From contig NZ_CANMNP010000011.1 of assembly GCF_947499295.1 (NCBI RefSeq), positions 1-64,000 on the forward strand: a stretch of 64,000 nt of DNA. Direction: 5' to 3'. Both the position numbers and the translations under genes were made by a program. Shown piece by piece: positions 47,042-55,441 of the stretch. The first letter of the stretch is position 1. Each line of letters begins with the position of its first letter. This stretch comes from an uncultured Roseibium sp. Its GTDB lineage: Bacteria; Pseudomonadota; Alphaproteobacteria; Rhizobiales; Stappiaceae. Under the pieces are notes generated by a model. It saw nothing but the letters and a program-made list of their open reading frames with translations. It did no database searches and was not told the DNA's origin.

Positions 47042-47416
47042 ATGAGCAAAACCGCGCGACATTTCAGCAAGATCGCAGCGACGCTGTTTTTGGCGTTCGC
47101 TATGATTGCCGTTGCGCGTGTACCGATGCAGCACCAGATGGCCGAGGCTGCCGAGCCGACGGCAGTGCAAGCCAGCATGCCATGCGAGAACATGGCCAAG
47201 CATGCTGCCGCCGACATGCAGGGCGGGACCCATGACCATGGATCCTCCGGAAACGACAGGTGTTGCGGAGGAGCGCTTTGCGCCGGCTACACATTCGACG
47301 GAGTCACCGCTGGTCTTGCCCCTGCTCTGCGCGTCTTGAGCTTTGCTCAGTCGCCACCTGATGTTCTGCATGTGGCAGATATCACTCTCCCCAAACGCCC
47401 TCCACGATTCCTCTGA
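47042..47416 (+). CDS. Secreted, Cys/His/Met-rich copper-locus protein (DUF2946-like)
   Basis: 124 residues from the ATG at 47042 (MSKTARHFSKIAATLFLAFA), with an N-terminal signal or anchor helix at about 8-25. The periplasmic part is rich in Met and His (MQHQMAEAAE, MPCENMAKHAAADMQGGTHDHG) and holds DRCCGGALCAGY. The type resembles small copper-locus proteins such as DUF2946. It sits right before the cusB-like gene, with 81 bases between, and may chelate or sense Cu(I) in the periplasm. The longer frame from 46919 is not supported by a start signal. Confidence 0.65.
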   Translation: MSKTARHFSKIAATLFLAFAMIAVARVPMQHQMAEAAEPTAVQASMPCENMAKHAAADMQGGTHDHGSSGNDRCCGGALCAGYTFDGVTAGLAPALRVLSFAQSPPDVLHVADITLPKRPPRFL

Positions 47417-47497
47417 AGCGCCATCTCGCGGAAGTCCGCGAGCTTTCGTTGTTGAACCGGCCGTCGGCTTGTTGGCGATGGCAAATCAGAGGTTACC

Positions 47498-49915
47498 ATG
47501 CGTGGACGCTATTCCGCGCTCAGCATCCTGGCCCTTGCCGCAGGCGTGGCAGGCGGGGTGTTTCTTGAGCGATTTTATCTAAATCCAGCCAACGACGCTG
47601 CATCCGGCGAAGCCGACATTCTCTATTGGGTGGCCCCAATGGACCCCAACTTTCGGCAACCGGGTCCCGGCAAATCGCCGATGGGGATGGATCTGGTTCC
47701 GGTTTATGCCGGTCAGGAACCGTCCGGCGACCCGGCCGAGGTGCAGTTGTCAGCCGCCGAAATCAACGCGATCGGTGTGCGAACCGCTCTTGCGCGCGTC
47801 GGCGAAATTTCGCAACGGATCGAAACGGTCGGGTTCGTCGGTTACGATGAACATCTCACCAGTCACGTGCATACGCGCGTCGACGGATGGATCGAAACTC
47901 TCAATGTGAGGGCCGTTGGCGATCAGGTGAACAAAGGCGAGGTTCTCTTCGAACTTTTCTCGCCTGAATTCGGTGTCGCCAGTTTCGACTTTCTCCGATC
48001 CCTGAAAAACGGCAATGGCCTGTCCCTCGAAGCGGCGCGCAACAAGTTGCGGAGCCACGGCGCTTCCGAGGCGCAGATTGCCGAGATTGAAGAAAGTGGG
48101 GAAGTCGCCCGAAGCATCAAGGTCGAAGCCCCGCGCGACGGCGTGGTGATTGCCCTGGGTGCCGCTGACGGCATGTTCTTGCAGCCTGGAACCCAGGCCA
48201 TGTCGATCACCGACCTCAACGAGGTCTGGCTAATCGTCGACGTCTTCGAGCGCGACATCGCCCGGCTATCGGAAGACATGCGGGCGATTGCCCGTTTCGA
48301 GCATCTTCCGGGACAAACCTTTGAAGGTGAGATCGACTACATCTATCCTGAACTGGACCCGCAAACACGGACCCTTCCAGTCCGGCTTCGCTTCGACAAC
48401 TCCGACGGACATTTGCGACCCAACATGTTCGGCAATGTCACGCTCGTTCCGAACGCGACGCGCACAGCGGTAACCGTGCCGACCGAAGCCATCATTCGAA
48501 CTGGAGCCGCAGAACGGGCAATCATCAAAGTAGGTGAAGGCACCTTCAAACCCCGGTTGATCACGACTGGCCTGCGCGACAATTTCGGCGATGGCGGGCG
48601 GACCGAGGTCGTCCAGGGGCTTGCCCCCGGCGAAGAGGTCGTCGCCTCTGCCCAGTTCCTGATCGACAGCGAGAGCGCGCTCAGCGCCGGTTTGATGCGG
48701 ATGGCACCGACCAACGAAGCTCCGGCGCGCGGAACTGGTGAGCTTATCGCCCTGGATCGTGCTGCCCGCGTCGCGACCATTCGCCATGAAACGCTGGAAA
48801 GCCTCGACTGGCCTGCGATGACGTCCCGCTTTCCAGTTCAGGCCGGGGTTGCACTTCAGCGATTGAACGAGGGACAACAGGTCGCCTTTCGTGCGGCCCG
48901 TGGTGCAGATGGCCTTCTGGGCCTGATTGAGCTCGGCGGAGATGACGGCATCGACGCGACCGGCACCGGCATGGTGCTCGCAGTCACGCAGGACGGCAAG
49001 CTGACGCTGGATCACGGACCTATTCCAGAACTTGGATGGCCTGCGATGCAGATGGATCTCGATGTTGCCGGTCTTGATCCGAGCTCAGTTCCGCTGGACG
49101 TCCCTGTGGAGTTTGACCTGTCCAAGGATGACGGTGGACTGTTCTCAATTGTTGCTGTGCGTGAAGCAGGTGGCGAAAACGATACATCTCCGTCCCCCAA
49201 ACAGGATGAGCCGGCTGCGTCCCCTCCAATCGTGGTATCGGGGACGATCGACTCCGTCGACCCCAACGCCGGCAAGGCCACCATCACGCATGGGCCCATC
49301 GCTGAGATCGGCATGCCAGGCATGACCATGGACTTCGCCGTAAACGAGGGTCTGGACCTTGAAGCACTGCCGCTTGGCACGGAGACGTCTCTGACGTTCG
49401 AGCGTCCGGATGGCATGACAATGGTTCTTGCAAAAGCAGATCCGGTGGCTCCTCCGATTGAGGTTCGCGGCACGGTCAACACCGTCGACAAAGACGCCAG
49501 AACCGCGAACATCACGCATGGCCCGATAACAGAAATCGGTATGCCTGGCATGACCATGGTCTTCCAAATCGATGAAGCTCTGGACCTTGCAACGCTCCCG
49601 CTTGGCGCTGAAACATCGCTGACCTTCGAGCGCCCAGATGGTCTGACGATGGTTCTCGCAAAAGCTGAGCCTGCAACACCTCCCATGGAAGTGCGCGGCA
49701 CAATCAACACGGTTGATGCAGATGCCAGAACCGCGAACATCACGCACGGTCCGATGACGGAAATCGGTATGCCCGGCATGACAATGGACTTTGTTGTCGA
49801 TGAGGCACTCGATCCGAATGATCTGCCTTTGAGCCGTGAGACGACGCTGCTGCTCCGGCGCAATCCGGACCTCTCGATGACCTTGATCGGCTTGCGTCAA
49901 GAGGAGGGCACGTAA
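47498..49915 (+). CDS. cusB: CusB-type periplasmic adaptor with five CusF-like repeats
   Basis: The 805-residue protein begins with a signal anchor (residues 1-24). YWVAPMDPNFRQPGPGKSPMGMDLVP (about 44-69) is the heavy-metal-binding start typical of CusB. The membrane-fusion core spans about 80-400 (IETVGFVGYDE, lipoyl/barrel-sandwich and beta-barrel parts). The C-terminal half consists of five CusF-like units: about 411, 488, 579, 655 and 730. The last three are near-duplicates, 75-76 codons apart, with the motif ITHGP..EIGMPGMTM. Ordinary CusB proteins have about 400-520 residues and no such repeats. The stop overlaps the pump gene by one base. Confidence 0.88.
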   Translation: MRGRYSALSILALAAGVAGGVFLERFYLNPANDAASGEADILYWVAPMDPNFRQPGPGKSPMGMDLVPVYAGQEPSGDPAEVQLSAAEINAIGVRTALARVGEISQRIETVGFVGYDEHLTSHVHTRVDGWIETLNVRAVGDQVNKGEVLFELFSPEFGVASFDFLRSLKNGNGLSLEAARNKLRSHGASEAQIAEIEESGEVARSIKVEAPRDGVVIALGAADGMFLQPGTQAMSITDLNEVWLIVDVFERDIARLSEDMRAIARFEHLPGQTFEGEIDYIYPELDPQTRTLPVRLRFDNSDGHLRPNMFGNVTLVPNATRTAVTVPTEAIIRTGAAERAIIKVGEGTFKPRLITTGLRDNFGDGGRTEVVQGLAPGEEVVASAQFLIDSESALSAGLMRMAPTNEAPARGTGELIALDRAARVATIRHETLESLDWPAMTSRFPVQAGVALQRLNEGQQVAFRAARGADGLLGLIELGGDDGIDATGTGMVLAVTQDGKLTLDHGPIPELGWPAMQMDLDVAGLDPSSVPLDVPVEFDLSKDDGGLFSIVAVREAGGENDTSPSPKQDEPAASPPIVVSGTIDSVDPNAGKATITHGPIAEIGMPGMTMDFAVNEGLDLEALPLGTETSLTFERPDGMTMVLAKADPVAPPIEVRGTVNTVDKDARTANITHGPITEIGMPGMTMVFQIDEALDLATLPLGAETSLTFERPDGLTMVLAKAEPATPPMEVRGTINTVDADARTANITHGPMTEIGMPGMTMDFVVDEALDPNDLPLSRETTLLLRRNPDLSMTLIGLRQEEGT
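49237..49905 (+). repeat. Tandem CusF-coding units in the adaptor gene
   Basis: Three in-frame units of 225-228 bp (starting about 49237, 49465 and 49690). They agree closely at the DNA level: the run GCCAGAACCGCGAACATCACGC occurs at 49496 and again at 49724, 228 bases apart. This points to recent tandem duplication inside the gene. Confidence 0.85.
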
Positions 49916-52900
49916 TGATCGCAGCGATCATTCGCGCGTCGATCGCGAACCGGATCATCATGCTGGCGCTGGCCGCCATGATGGCGGTTGCCGGTGTCTG
50001 GGCGATCCGCGAAACGCCTGTTGATGCAATTCCGGATCTTTCCGATGTTCAGGTCATCGTCCGTACACCATATCCCGGACAGGCGCCGCAAGTTGTTGAA
50101 GACCAGATAACCTTTCCATTGGCAACGGCGATGCTCGCCGTCCCAGGGGCCAGTGACGTCCGCGGGTTTTCCTTCTTCGGAGACAGCTATGTTTACATCG
50201 TTTTCGAGGACGGTACCGACCTTTACTGGGCCAGAACCCGTGTCCTGGAATATCTCGGTCAGATAGCGTCGAACTTACCGGACGGTGTGTCGCCACAGCT
50301 CGGACCGGACGCAACCGGTGTGGGGTGGATCTACCAATATGCCCTGATCGACCGCACCGGCAATCACGATCTGTCGCAGCTCCGCGCCCTTCAGGACTGG
50401 TTCCTGAAATATGAGCTCCAAACAGTCGATGGCGTATCGGAAGTGGCCACCATCGGAGGCATGGTCAAGCAGTATCAGGTGGTTGTCGACCCGAACAAGC
50501 TGAGAGCCTACGACATCACGCTGGCGCAAATACGAGGCGCAATCCAGGCTGCAAACCGGGAAACCGGCGGCAGCGTCATCGAAATGGGTGAAGCGGAATT
50601 CATGGTCCGCTCGACTGGCTATGTCGATGAACTGGAAGACCTCGCGAAAGCCCCCTTGATGGTGAACGATCGTGGGGCAGCCGTGACACTTGGCGATGTT
50701 GCGGATATTCGCCTCGGACCGGAAATGCGCCGTGGCGTCGGCGAATTCGGTGGCGAAGGCGATGCAGTCGGCGGCGTTGTCATCCTGCGCTGGGGCGGGA
50801 ACGCCCTGGCGACGATCAAGGCCGTGGAGACCCGGCTAGAAGAGTTGCGCAGCAGTTTGCCCGAGGGCGTCGAGGTCGTCACGACATACGACCGCTCGGG
50901 CGTTATCGAGCGCGCGATCGACAATCTTCAGAAAAAACTGACGGAAGAGTTCATCGTCGTGGTTCTTGTCTGTGCAACCTTCCTTCTGCACATACGGTCT
51001 TCGCTGGTGATTCTCGTTTCCCTTCCGCTCGGCATCGCGGCCGCCTTCATCATCATGAAGTTGCAAGGCGTGAACGCCAACATCATGTCACTTGGCGGCA
51101 TTGCCATTGCCATCGGCGCAATGGTGGACGCCGCGATTGTTATGATTGAGGCGATGCACAGACGCATCGAAAACGAAAAACTGACTAAGGAGAACCGATG
51201 GCGGATTGTCAGTGAATGTGCCTCCGAGGTCGGACCCGCCTTGTTCTTCTCTCTTGCAATCATCACGGTCAGTTTTCTTCCCGTCTTTGTGCTGGAAAGC
51301 CAGGAAGGACGGCTGTTCAAACCGCTTGCCTTCACAAAAACCTATGCGATGGCGGCAGCGGCGATACTGTCGATCACGCTCGTACCCGTTTTGATGGGTT
51401 ACTTCGTTCGGGGCCGGATCCTGCCGGAAAGCAAGAACCCGCTGAACCGGATCGTCATATGGCTTTACCGGCCGTTTCTGGACGCGGCTGTCGCCTGGCC
51501 GTGGGCGACAACACTTCTGGCAGCAGCACTTGTTGCGTCCATGTGGTGGCCCTTGCAACGGATCGGCACCGAATTCATGCCAGAACTCAACGAAGGTGAC
51601 TTCCTCTACATGCCGACGCTTTATCCAGGCGTTTCCATCGGCAAGGCAAGGGAGGTGCTTCAGCAGTCGGATCGTCTGATTGCGACTGTTCCGGAGGTTC
51701 TGACCGTACACGGCAAGCTGGGCCGGGCGGAAACCGCCACCGATCCGGCACCGCTGACGATGATCGAGACAACCATCCAGTTGAAGCCGCAATCAGATTG
51801 GCGACCCGGCATGACAATGGACGGCATTCGAGACGAGCTGGACAAGGCCGTTCAGATCCCGGGCGTCACAAATGTCTGGATCCAGCCAATCAAGAACCGC
51901 ATCGACATGTTGGCGACCGGTATCAAAACCCCTGTCGGGGTCAAGATCACCGGGACGGACCTGGGGGTGATCGAGCAGATCGGCATTGAGGTCGAGGCGG
52001 CTGTCGCGGGCATCGAGGGAACAGCATCCGCTTATGCTGAACGTCCAGTTGGTGGCCGGTTTATCGAAATCGATGTCAATCGGGACGCCGCGGCACGTTT
52101 CATGATGAGCGTTCGCGATATCCAGGACGTGGTGCAAACCGCGATCGGCGGGATGCAGGTTTCGGAGTCCGTGGAAGGGCTTGAACGTTTTCCCATCAAT
52201 CTGCGTTATCCGCAGGATTGGCGAAACAGTCCCGAAAGGTTGAGAGACCTTCCGGTGGTGACCCCATCCGGTGCGCATATACCTCTCGGTGCCCTTGCAG
52301 AGATCCGCGTCGTGGACGGCCCGGGCATGATCCGATCGGAGAACGCCAGGAGAACCGGCTTTGTCTTCATCGATATCGCCGGGCGGGACCTCGGAGGCTA
52401 TGTCACCGAGGCCCGGCAGGTGGTCGCGCAAAATGTACAGTTGCCGCCCGGCTATTCGATCGCCTGGTCAGGCCAGTACGAGTACATCCAGCGCATGCAG
52501 GAACGGCTCAAGCTGGTGGCTCCTGCAACCCTCCTGATCATCACCTTGATGCTCTTCATGGCGTTCAACCGCGTCATTGAGGTCGGGATTATCATGGCGG
52601 CCCTGCCGGTCGCACTGGCAGGTGGCGTCTGGTTTCTCTGGTACCTGAACTTCGACATGTCCGTGGCCGTCATCGTTGGCTTCATCGCGCTCGCCGGTGT
52701 CGCAGTGGAAACGGCAATCGTCATGCTGCTCTATCTGAACCTTGCCTGGAACAAGCGGAAGAAAGCGGCAGCCAGTGAAGCCCGCGCCATGACAACGCAG
52801 GATGTCGAGGATGTCGTCTTCGAAGGCGCCCTTTTGCGCGTGCGGCCAAAGGTGATGACCGTCGCGACGATCTTCGCTGGCCTGATTCCGATCATGTACG

Positions 52901-53094
52901 GGGACGGAACAGGCTCGGAGATCATGCAGAGAATCGCTGCGCCGATGGTCGGCGGAATGGCAACGGCAACTCTTCTGACCCTGTTCGTCATTCCAGCAAT
53001 TTTCGTGATCTGGAAGCGTCTTGCGCTCAAGCGCGTCAATCGTGAGCTCAGAGCGAACGCCCCGGAAGCAGGCACAGCCGTGCCCGCTGAATAA
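49915..53094 (+). CDS. cusA: CusA-type Cu(I)/Ag(I) efflux RND pump
   Basis: A 1059-residue heavy-metal RND transporter that takes Cu(I)/Ag(I) from the periplasm or cytoplasm out through the CusCBA channel. Twelve membrane helices are expected. The HME4 motif in helix 4 is LGGIAIAIGAMVDAAIVMIE. The three methionines that bind copper in E. coli CusA (M573, M623 and M672) are all kept here, at about residues 566, 616 and 665, in FLYMPTL, PLTMIETT and NRIDMLATG, with the same spacing of 50 and 49. Its start codon overlaps the adaptor stop by one base. No outer-membrane CusC-type channel gene is in this window. Confidence 0.95.
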   Translation: MIAAIIRASIANRIIMLALAAMMAVAGVWAIRETPVDAIPDLSDVQVIVRTPYPGQAPQVVEDQITFPLATAMLAVPGASDVRGFSFFGDSYVYIVFEDGTDLYWARTRVLEYLGQIASNLPDGVSPQLGPDATGVGWIYQYALIDRTGNHDLSQLRALQDWFLKYELQTVDGVSEVATIGGMVKQYQVVVDPNKLRAYDITLAQIRGAIQAANRETGGSVIEMGEAEFMVRSTGYVDELEDLAKAPLMVNDRGAAVTLGDVADIRLGPEMRRGVGEFGGEGDAVGGVVILRWGGNALATIKAVETRLEELRSSLPEGVEVVTTYDRSGVIERAIDNLQKKLTEEFIVVVLVCATFLLHIRSSLVILVSLPLGIAAAFIIMKLQGVNANIMSLGGIAIAIGAMVDAAIVMIEAMHRRIENEKLTKENRWRIVSECASEVGPALFFSLAIITVSFLPVFVLESQEGRLFKPLAFTKTYAMAAAAILSITLVPVLMGYFVRGRILPESKNPLNRIVIWLYRPFLDAAVAWPWATTLLAAALVASMWWPLQRIGTEFMPELNEGDFLYMPTLYPGVSIGKAREVLQQSDRLIATVPEVLTVHGKLGRAETATDPAPLTMIETTIQLKPQSDWRPGMTMDGIRDELDKAVQIPGVTNVWIQPIKNRIDMLATGIKTPVGVKITGTDLGVIEQIGIEVEAAVAGIEGTASAYAERPVGGRFIEIDVNRDAAARFMMSVRDIQDVVQTAIGGMQVSESVEGLERFPINLRYPQDWRNSPERLRDLPVVTPSGAHIPLGALAEIRVVDGPGMIRSENARRTGFVFIDIAGRDLGGYVTEARQVVAQNVQLPPGYSIAWSGQYEYIQRMQERLKLVAPATLLIITLMLFMAFNRVIEVGIIMAALPVALAGGVWFLWYLNFDMSVAVIVGFIALAGVAVETAIVMLLYLNLAWNKRKKAAASEARAMTTQDVEDVVFEGALLRVRPKVMTVATIFAGLIPIMYGDGTGSEIMQRIAAPMVGGMATATLLTLFVIPAIFVIWKRLALKRVNRELRANAPEAGTAVPAE

Positions 53095-53132
53095 CCACTT
53101 GATCATACCGAGAACCAGAGAAAGGAAACTCA

Positions 53133-53498
53133 ATGAACCTGATCAAATCCCTGCCACTCGCTGCCTTTATGGCAGCCAGCACTGCACCTGTGGCGTTTGC
53201 CGACGCCAAACACGGCTCCGACCACTCGGGAATGAATCATTCCAATATGACAATGGACGCCGAGCAGATGGAGGGGGCTGTCCACACGAAGGCGGTCGTC
53301 AACTCGATTGGCGAAGGCACGGCAAATGTAAGCCACGATCCGATCCCGGAAATCGGCTGGCCGGCAATGACCATGGACCTGCCGTTGCTCGAAGGTTCCC
53401 AGACTATGGGCGATATCAATGCTGGTGACAGCGTCACGTTGATGCTGGTGAAGGGTGATGATGGTCTCTATGCCATCGGTGCGATGATGCCGAACTGA
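53133..53498 (+). CDS. cusF: CusF-like periplasmic copper chaperone
   Basis: 121 residues with a signal peptide (residues 1-22, ending APVAFA). The CusF beta-barrel has the binding set in SHDPIPEIGWPAMTMDLPL: His, the capping Trp and two Met, as in E. coli CusF. A Met/His-rich stretch precedes it (HGSDHSGMNHSNMTMDAEQM). It lies 38 bases after the pump gene, in the same direction. Its task would be to bring Cu(I) to the adaptor and pump. Confidence 0.9.
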   Translation: MNLIKSLPLAAFMAASTAPVAFADAKHGSDHSGMNHSNMTMDAEQMEGAVHTKAVVNSIGEGTANVSHDPIPEIGWPAMTMDLPLLEGSQTMGDINAGDSVTLMLVKGDDGLYAIGAMMPN

Positions 53499-53598
53499 TC
53501 AGCCTCCGGCTTTCTGCTTCCCGGATCAATCGAACCGGGAAACAGCGCCTGGCGCAAAGCACATCTTACGAAAAAACTGAAAACTTCTCGGTGAGAAC

Positions 53599-54066
53599 AT
53601 GAAACCAGGCAGCGTTTCCCTTGCATTGGGTCTTGCAAGTCTGCTGACAACAGGCTTTGCCCAGACCGCCCTGGCAGGTTTCCACCTGCCTCAAAGCGTC
53701 GTCCTGCCCCAACAGGCGCCGGCGAATATGAATCATTCGGCGCTTGAACAACGCGGCGCTCAGTTGGTTGGTGCGATCCATCTTCGCGGCGTCGTTAACT
53801 CCTTGTCAGAGGGAAGCGTCAACGTGAGCCACGAAGCCAATCAAAGGATAGGTTGGCCGGCGATGACCATGGACCTGCCCCTCGCGCCCTATGCCGCGGT
53901 GACACCTGACCTCGAACCTGGAATGCCGGTCACCCTGATGCTGACCATGAGCGATCTTGGAAGCTATCGGGTCGCTTCGATTGTTCCGGATGAACCAACA
54001 GATGACACACCTGAAGCGAAGCCGGACAGTGCCCTGACAACGGATGACGGCGTACCGGTGCTTTAG
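53599..54066 (+). CDS. Second CusF-like periplasmic protein
   Basis: 155 residues with a signal peptide (about residues 1-27, SLLTTGFAQTALA) and a CusF fold, with SHEANQRIGWPAMTMDLPLA holding His, Trp and the Met pair. The C-terminal 25 residues are acidic and polar (DEPTDDTPEAKPDSALTTDD). It lies 100 bases after the first CusF. Two CusF copies and five fused repeats give this locus unusually many CusF modules. It probably binds Cu(I) in the periplasm. Confidence 0.87.
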   Translation: MKPGSVSLALGLASLLTTGFAQTALAGFHLPQSVVLPQQAPANMNHSALEQRGAQLVGAIHLRGVVNSLSEGSVNVSHEANQRIGWPAMTMDLPLAPYAAVTPDLEPGMPVTLMLTMSDLGSYRVASIVPDEPTDDTPEAKPDSALTTDDGVPVL

Positions 54067-54245
54067 GATCAACGCAATAAAAGAAGATCAACTCAAGCGT
54101 CGAAAATTCTCAATGAGCTAGCCCGCCGCCTTCGAAACCAGCCGACAATGTGATTTCCGTTACGGCAAAATGAGCTGCAACTGCTACCGTCCAGATTTGA
54201 AAAGGTCTTTGACTATCTGAATACACAAGACATTGGGGGTCGTTC

Positions 54246-54929
54246 ATGCCGGTTATAATCTATGCCCCAACTGCATCCAGCGAACGTAACTTGAAGCAGA
54301 TCCTGAGCAGACTGTTCTCGAACTGCGTCACTTACCAGGATCTGCGTGACAACCATCAGCATCTGGTTACGCTTGTTCGGCCGCCACACATTGACGTCCG
54401 GATCCAGGGCATCATTCGGCTATTCGAATTCAACAATCCCCAGCAACATTTTGCATCCGTCGTCGCATCAGTCGCGAAGGTGCTCGCGGACTGCCACTGG
54501 GAAGCCCACACGGAGAAGGTCGGCGAGATCCTTCAGGCAATCGATGCCTATTCCGAAGTCCTCGTGTATCTCAACGGCAGCAACTTTGCCGTCACGCGGT
54601 TCAGGCCGCATCCGCATCCGCATATGCGCACCCGCGGGTTCCTGATCGCCACCGGAGGTGGCTTGCCTGGCGGCGGCATCGTGCGCGTCGGATCCGGGAA
54701 CGAGCTTTACTCGCGTCTTTATGGTCACGCGGGCAGACAACTCATGCGCACCGGTGACGAAGCGCTCATCAACGGCGTCATAAATTTGGGCGTGAATGTC
54801 GGGACCGGCATGATCCTCTCCAAACTGTTGGGTGCAACGGGTCTGATTTCCCAGGCGGACGCCGGAGCACTCTGGCGAGGGTTCGGCCTTCTCAGGCAAG
54901 GCAGCGCAGCAGCCACTTCGGGCCGGTGA
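54246..54929 (+). CDS. Hypothetical protein with His-Pro repeat, end of copper locus
   Basis: 227 residues (MPVIIYAPTASSERNLKQIL). The N-terminal 130 residues look like an alpha/beta fold (VTYQDLRDNHQHLVTLVRPP, IQGIIRLFEFNN). A metal-binding-looking RFRPHPHPHMRTRGF lies near residue 127, and a Gly-rich tail with hydrophobic helices follows (LINGVINLGVNVGTGMILSKLLG). I do not know the family. It starts at the ATG at 54246 after GGGGTCGTTC. The location hints at a role near metal handling, but the 180-base gap upstream makes co-transcription uncertain. Confidence 0.5.
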   Translation: MPVIIYAPTASSERNLKQILSRLFSNCVTYQDLRDNHQHLVTLVRPPHIDVRIQGIIRLFEFNNPQQHFASVVASVAKVLADCHWEAHTEKVGEILQAIDAYSEVLVYLNGSNFAVTRFRPHPHPHMRTRGFLIATGGGLPGGGIVRVGSGNELYSRLYGHAGRQLMRTGDEALINGVINLGVNVGTGMILSKLLGATGLISQADAGALWRGFGLLRQGSAAATSGR

Positions 54930-55441
54930 CCCGCAGATGGAAACAGAGAACTATACCGCCACCAGACACGGCGTGATCTGAACGAGCTTTTGAAGACGCC
55001 GGGGTCACCATCCTTATGGAGGGTGCGTCGGGAATGGAATTGCAGGAAGGTCAGCGTAGGCCAAAAAACATTGCCAACAATGTGATGCAACCTCTGCCGG
55101 GTCGCCGGTAAATCGAAAAGACGCATCTCAAGTTACGCTCTTTCGATTCAAACAACGAGATTTGCGATTCAGAGGCTGGAAAGTGCGATACTTTGTGGAA
55201 CGCCGTTCTCCAGGTTTTCGATTCATTTCAATGGACACTCGTTACATGAACGCACACCGTGATCGGACTGTGCGCACGTATTCCACTCAAACTGTAGGCC
55301 TCAAGGCACTGTTCTGATGATCGGTAATAATTTCCGTGGGATATTGCACAGCCGCGAACGCACGAAACGCGCCGCTCGAACAGATTTGCGTCGGCGTCTA
55401 CTTCGCTTTGGCTTTTCCAGCTCCTTTACTGTTTCAGCCTT
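54930..55441. other. Gene-poor flank downstream of the STAND gene
   Basis: About 510 bp with no gene on either strand. It is the downstream flank of the minus-strand NTPase-nuclease gene and the end of the copper block. I could not see a direct repeat that would mark an insertion border. Confidence 0.45.
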
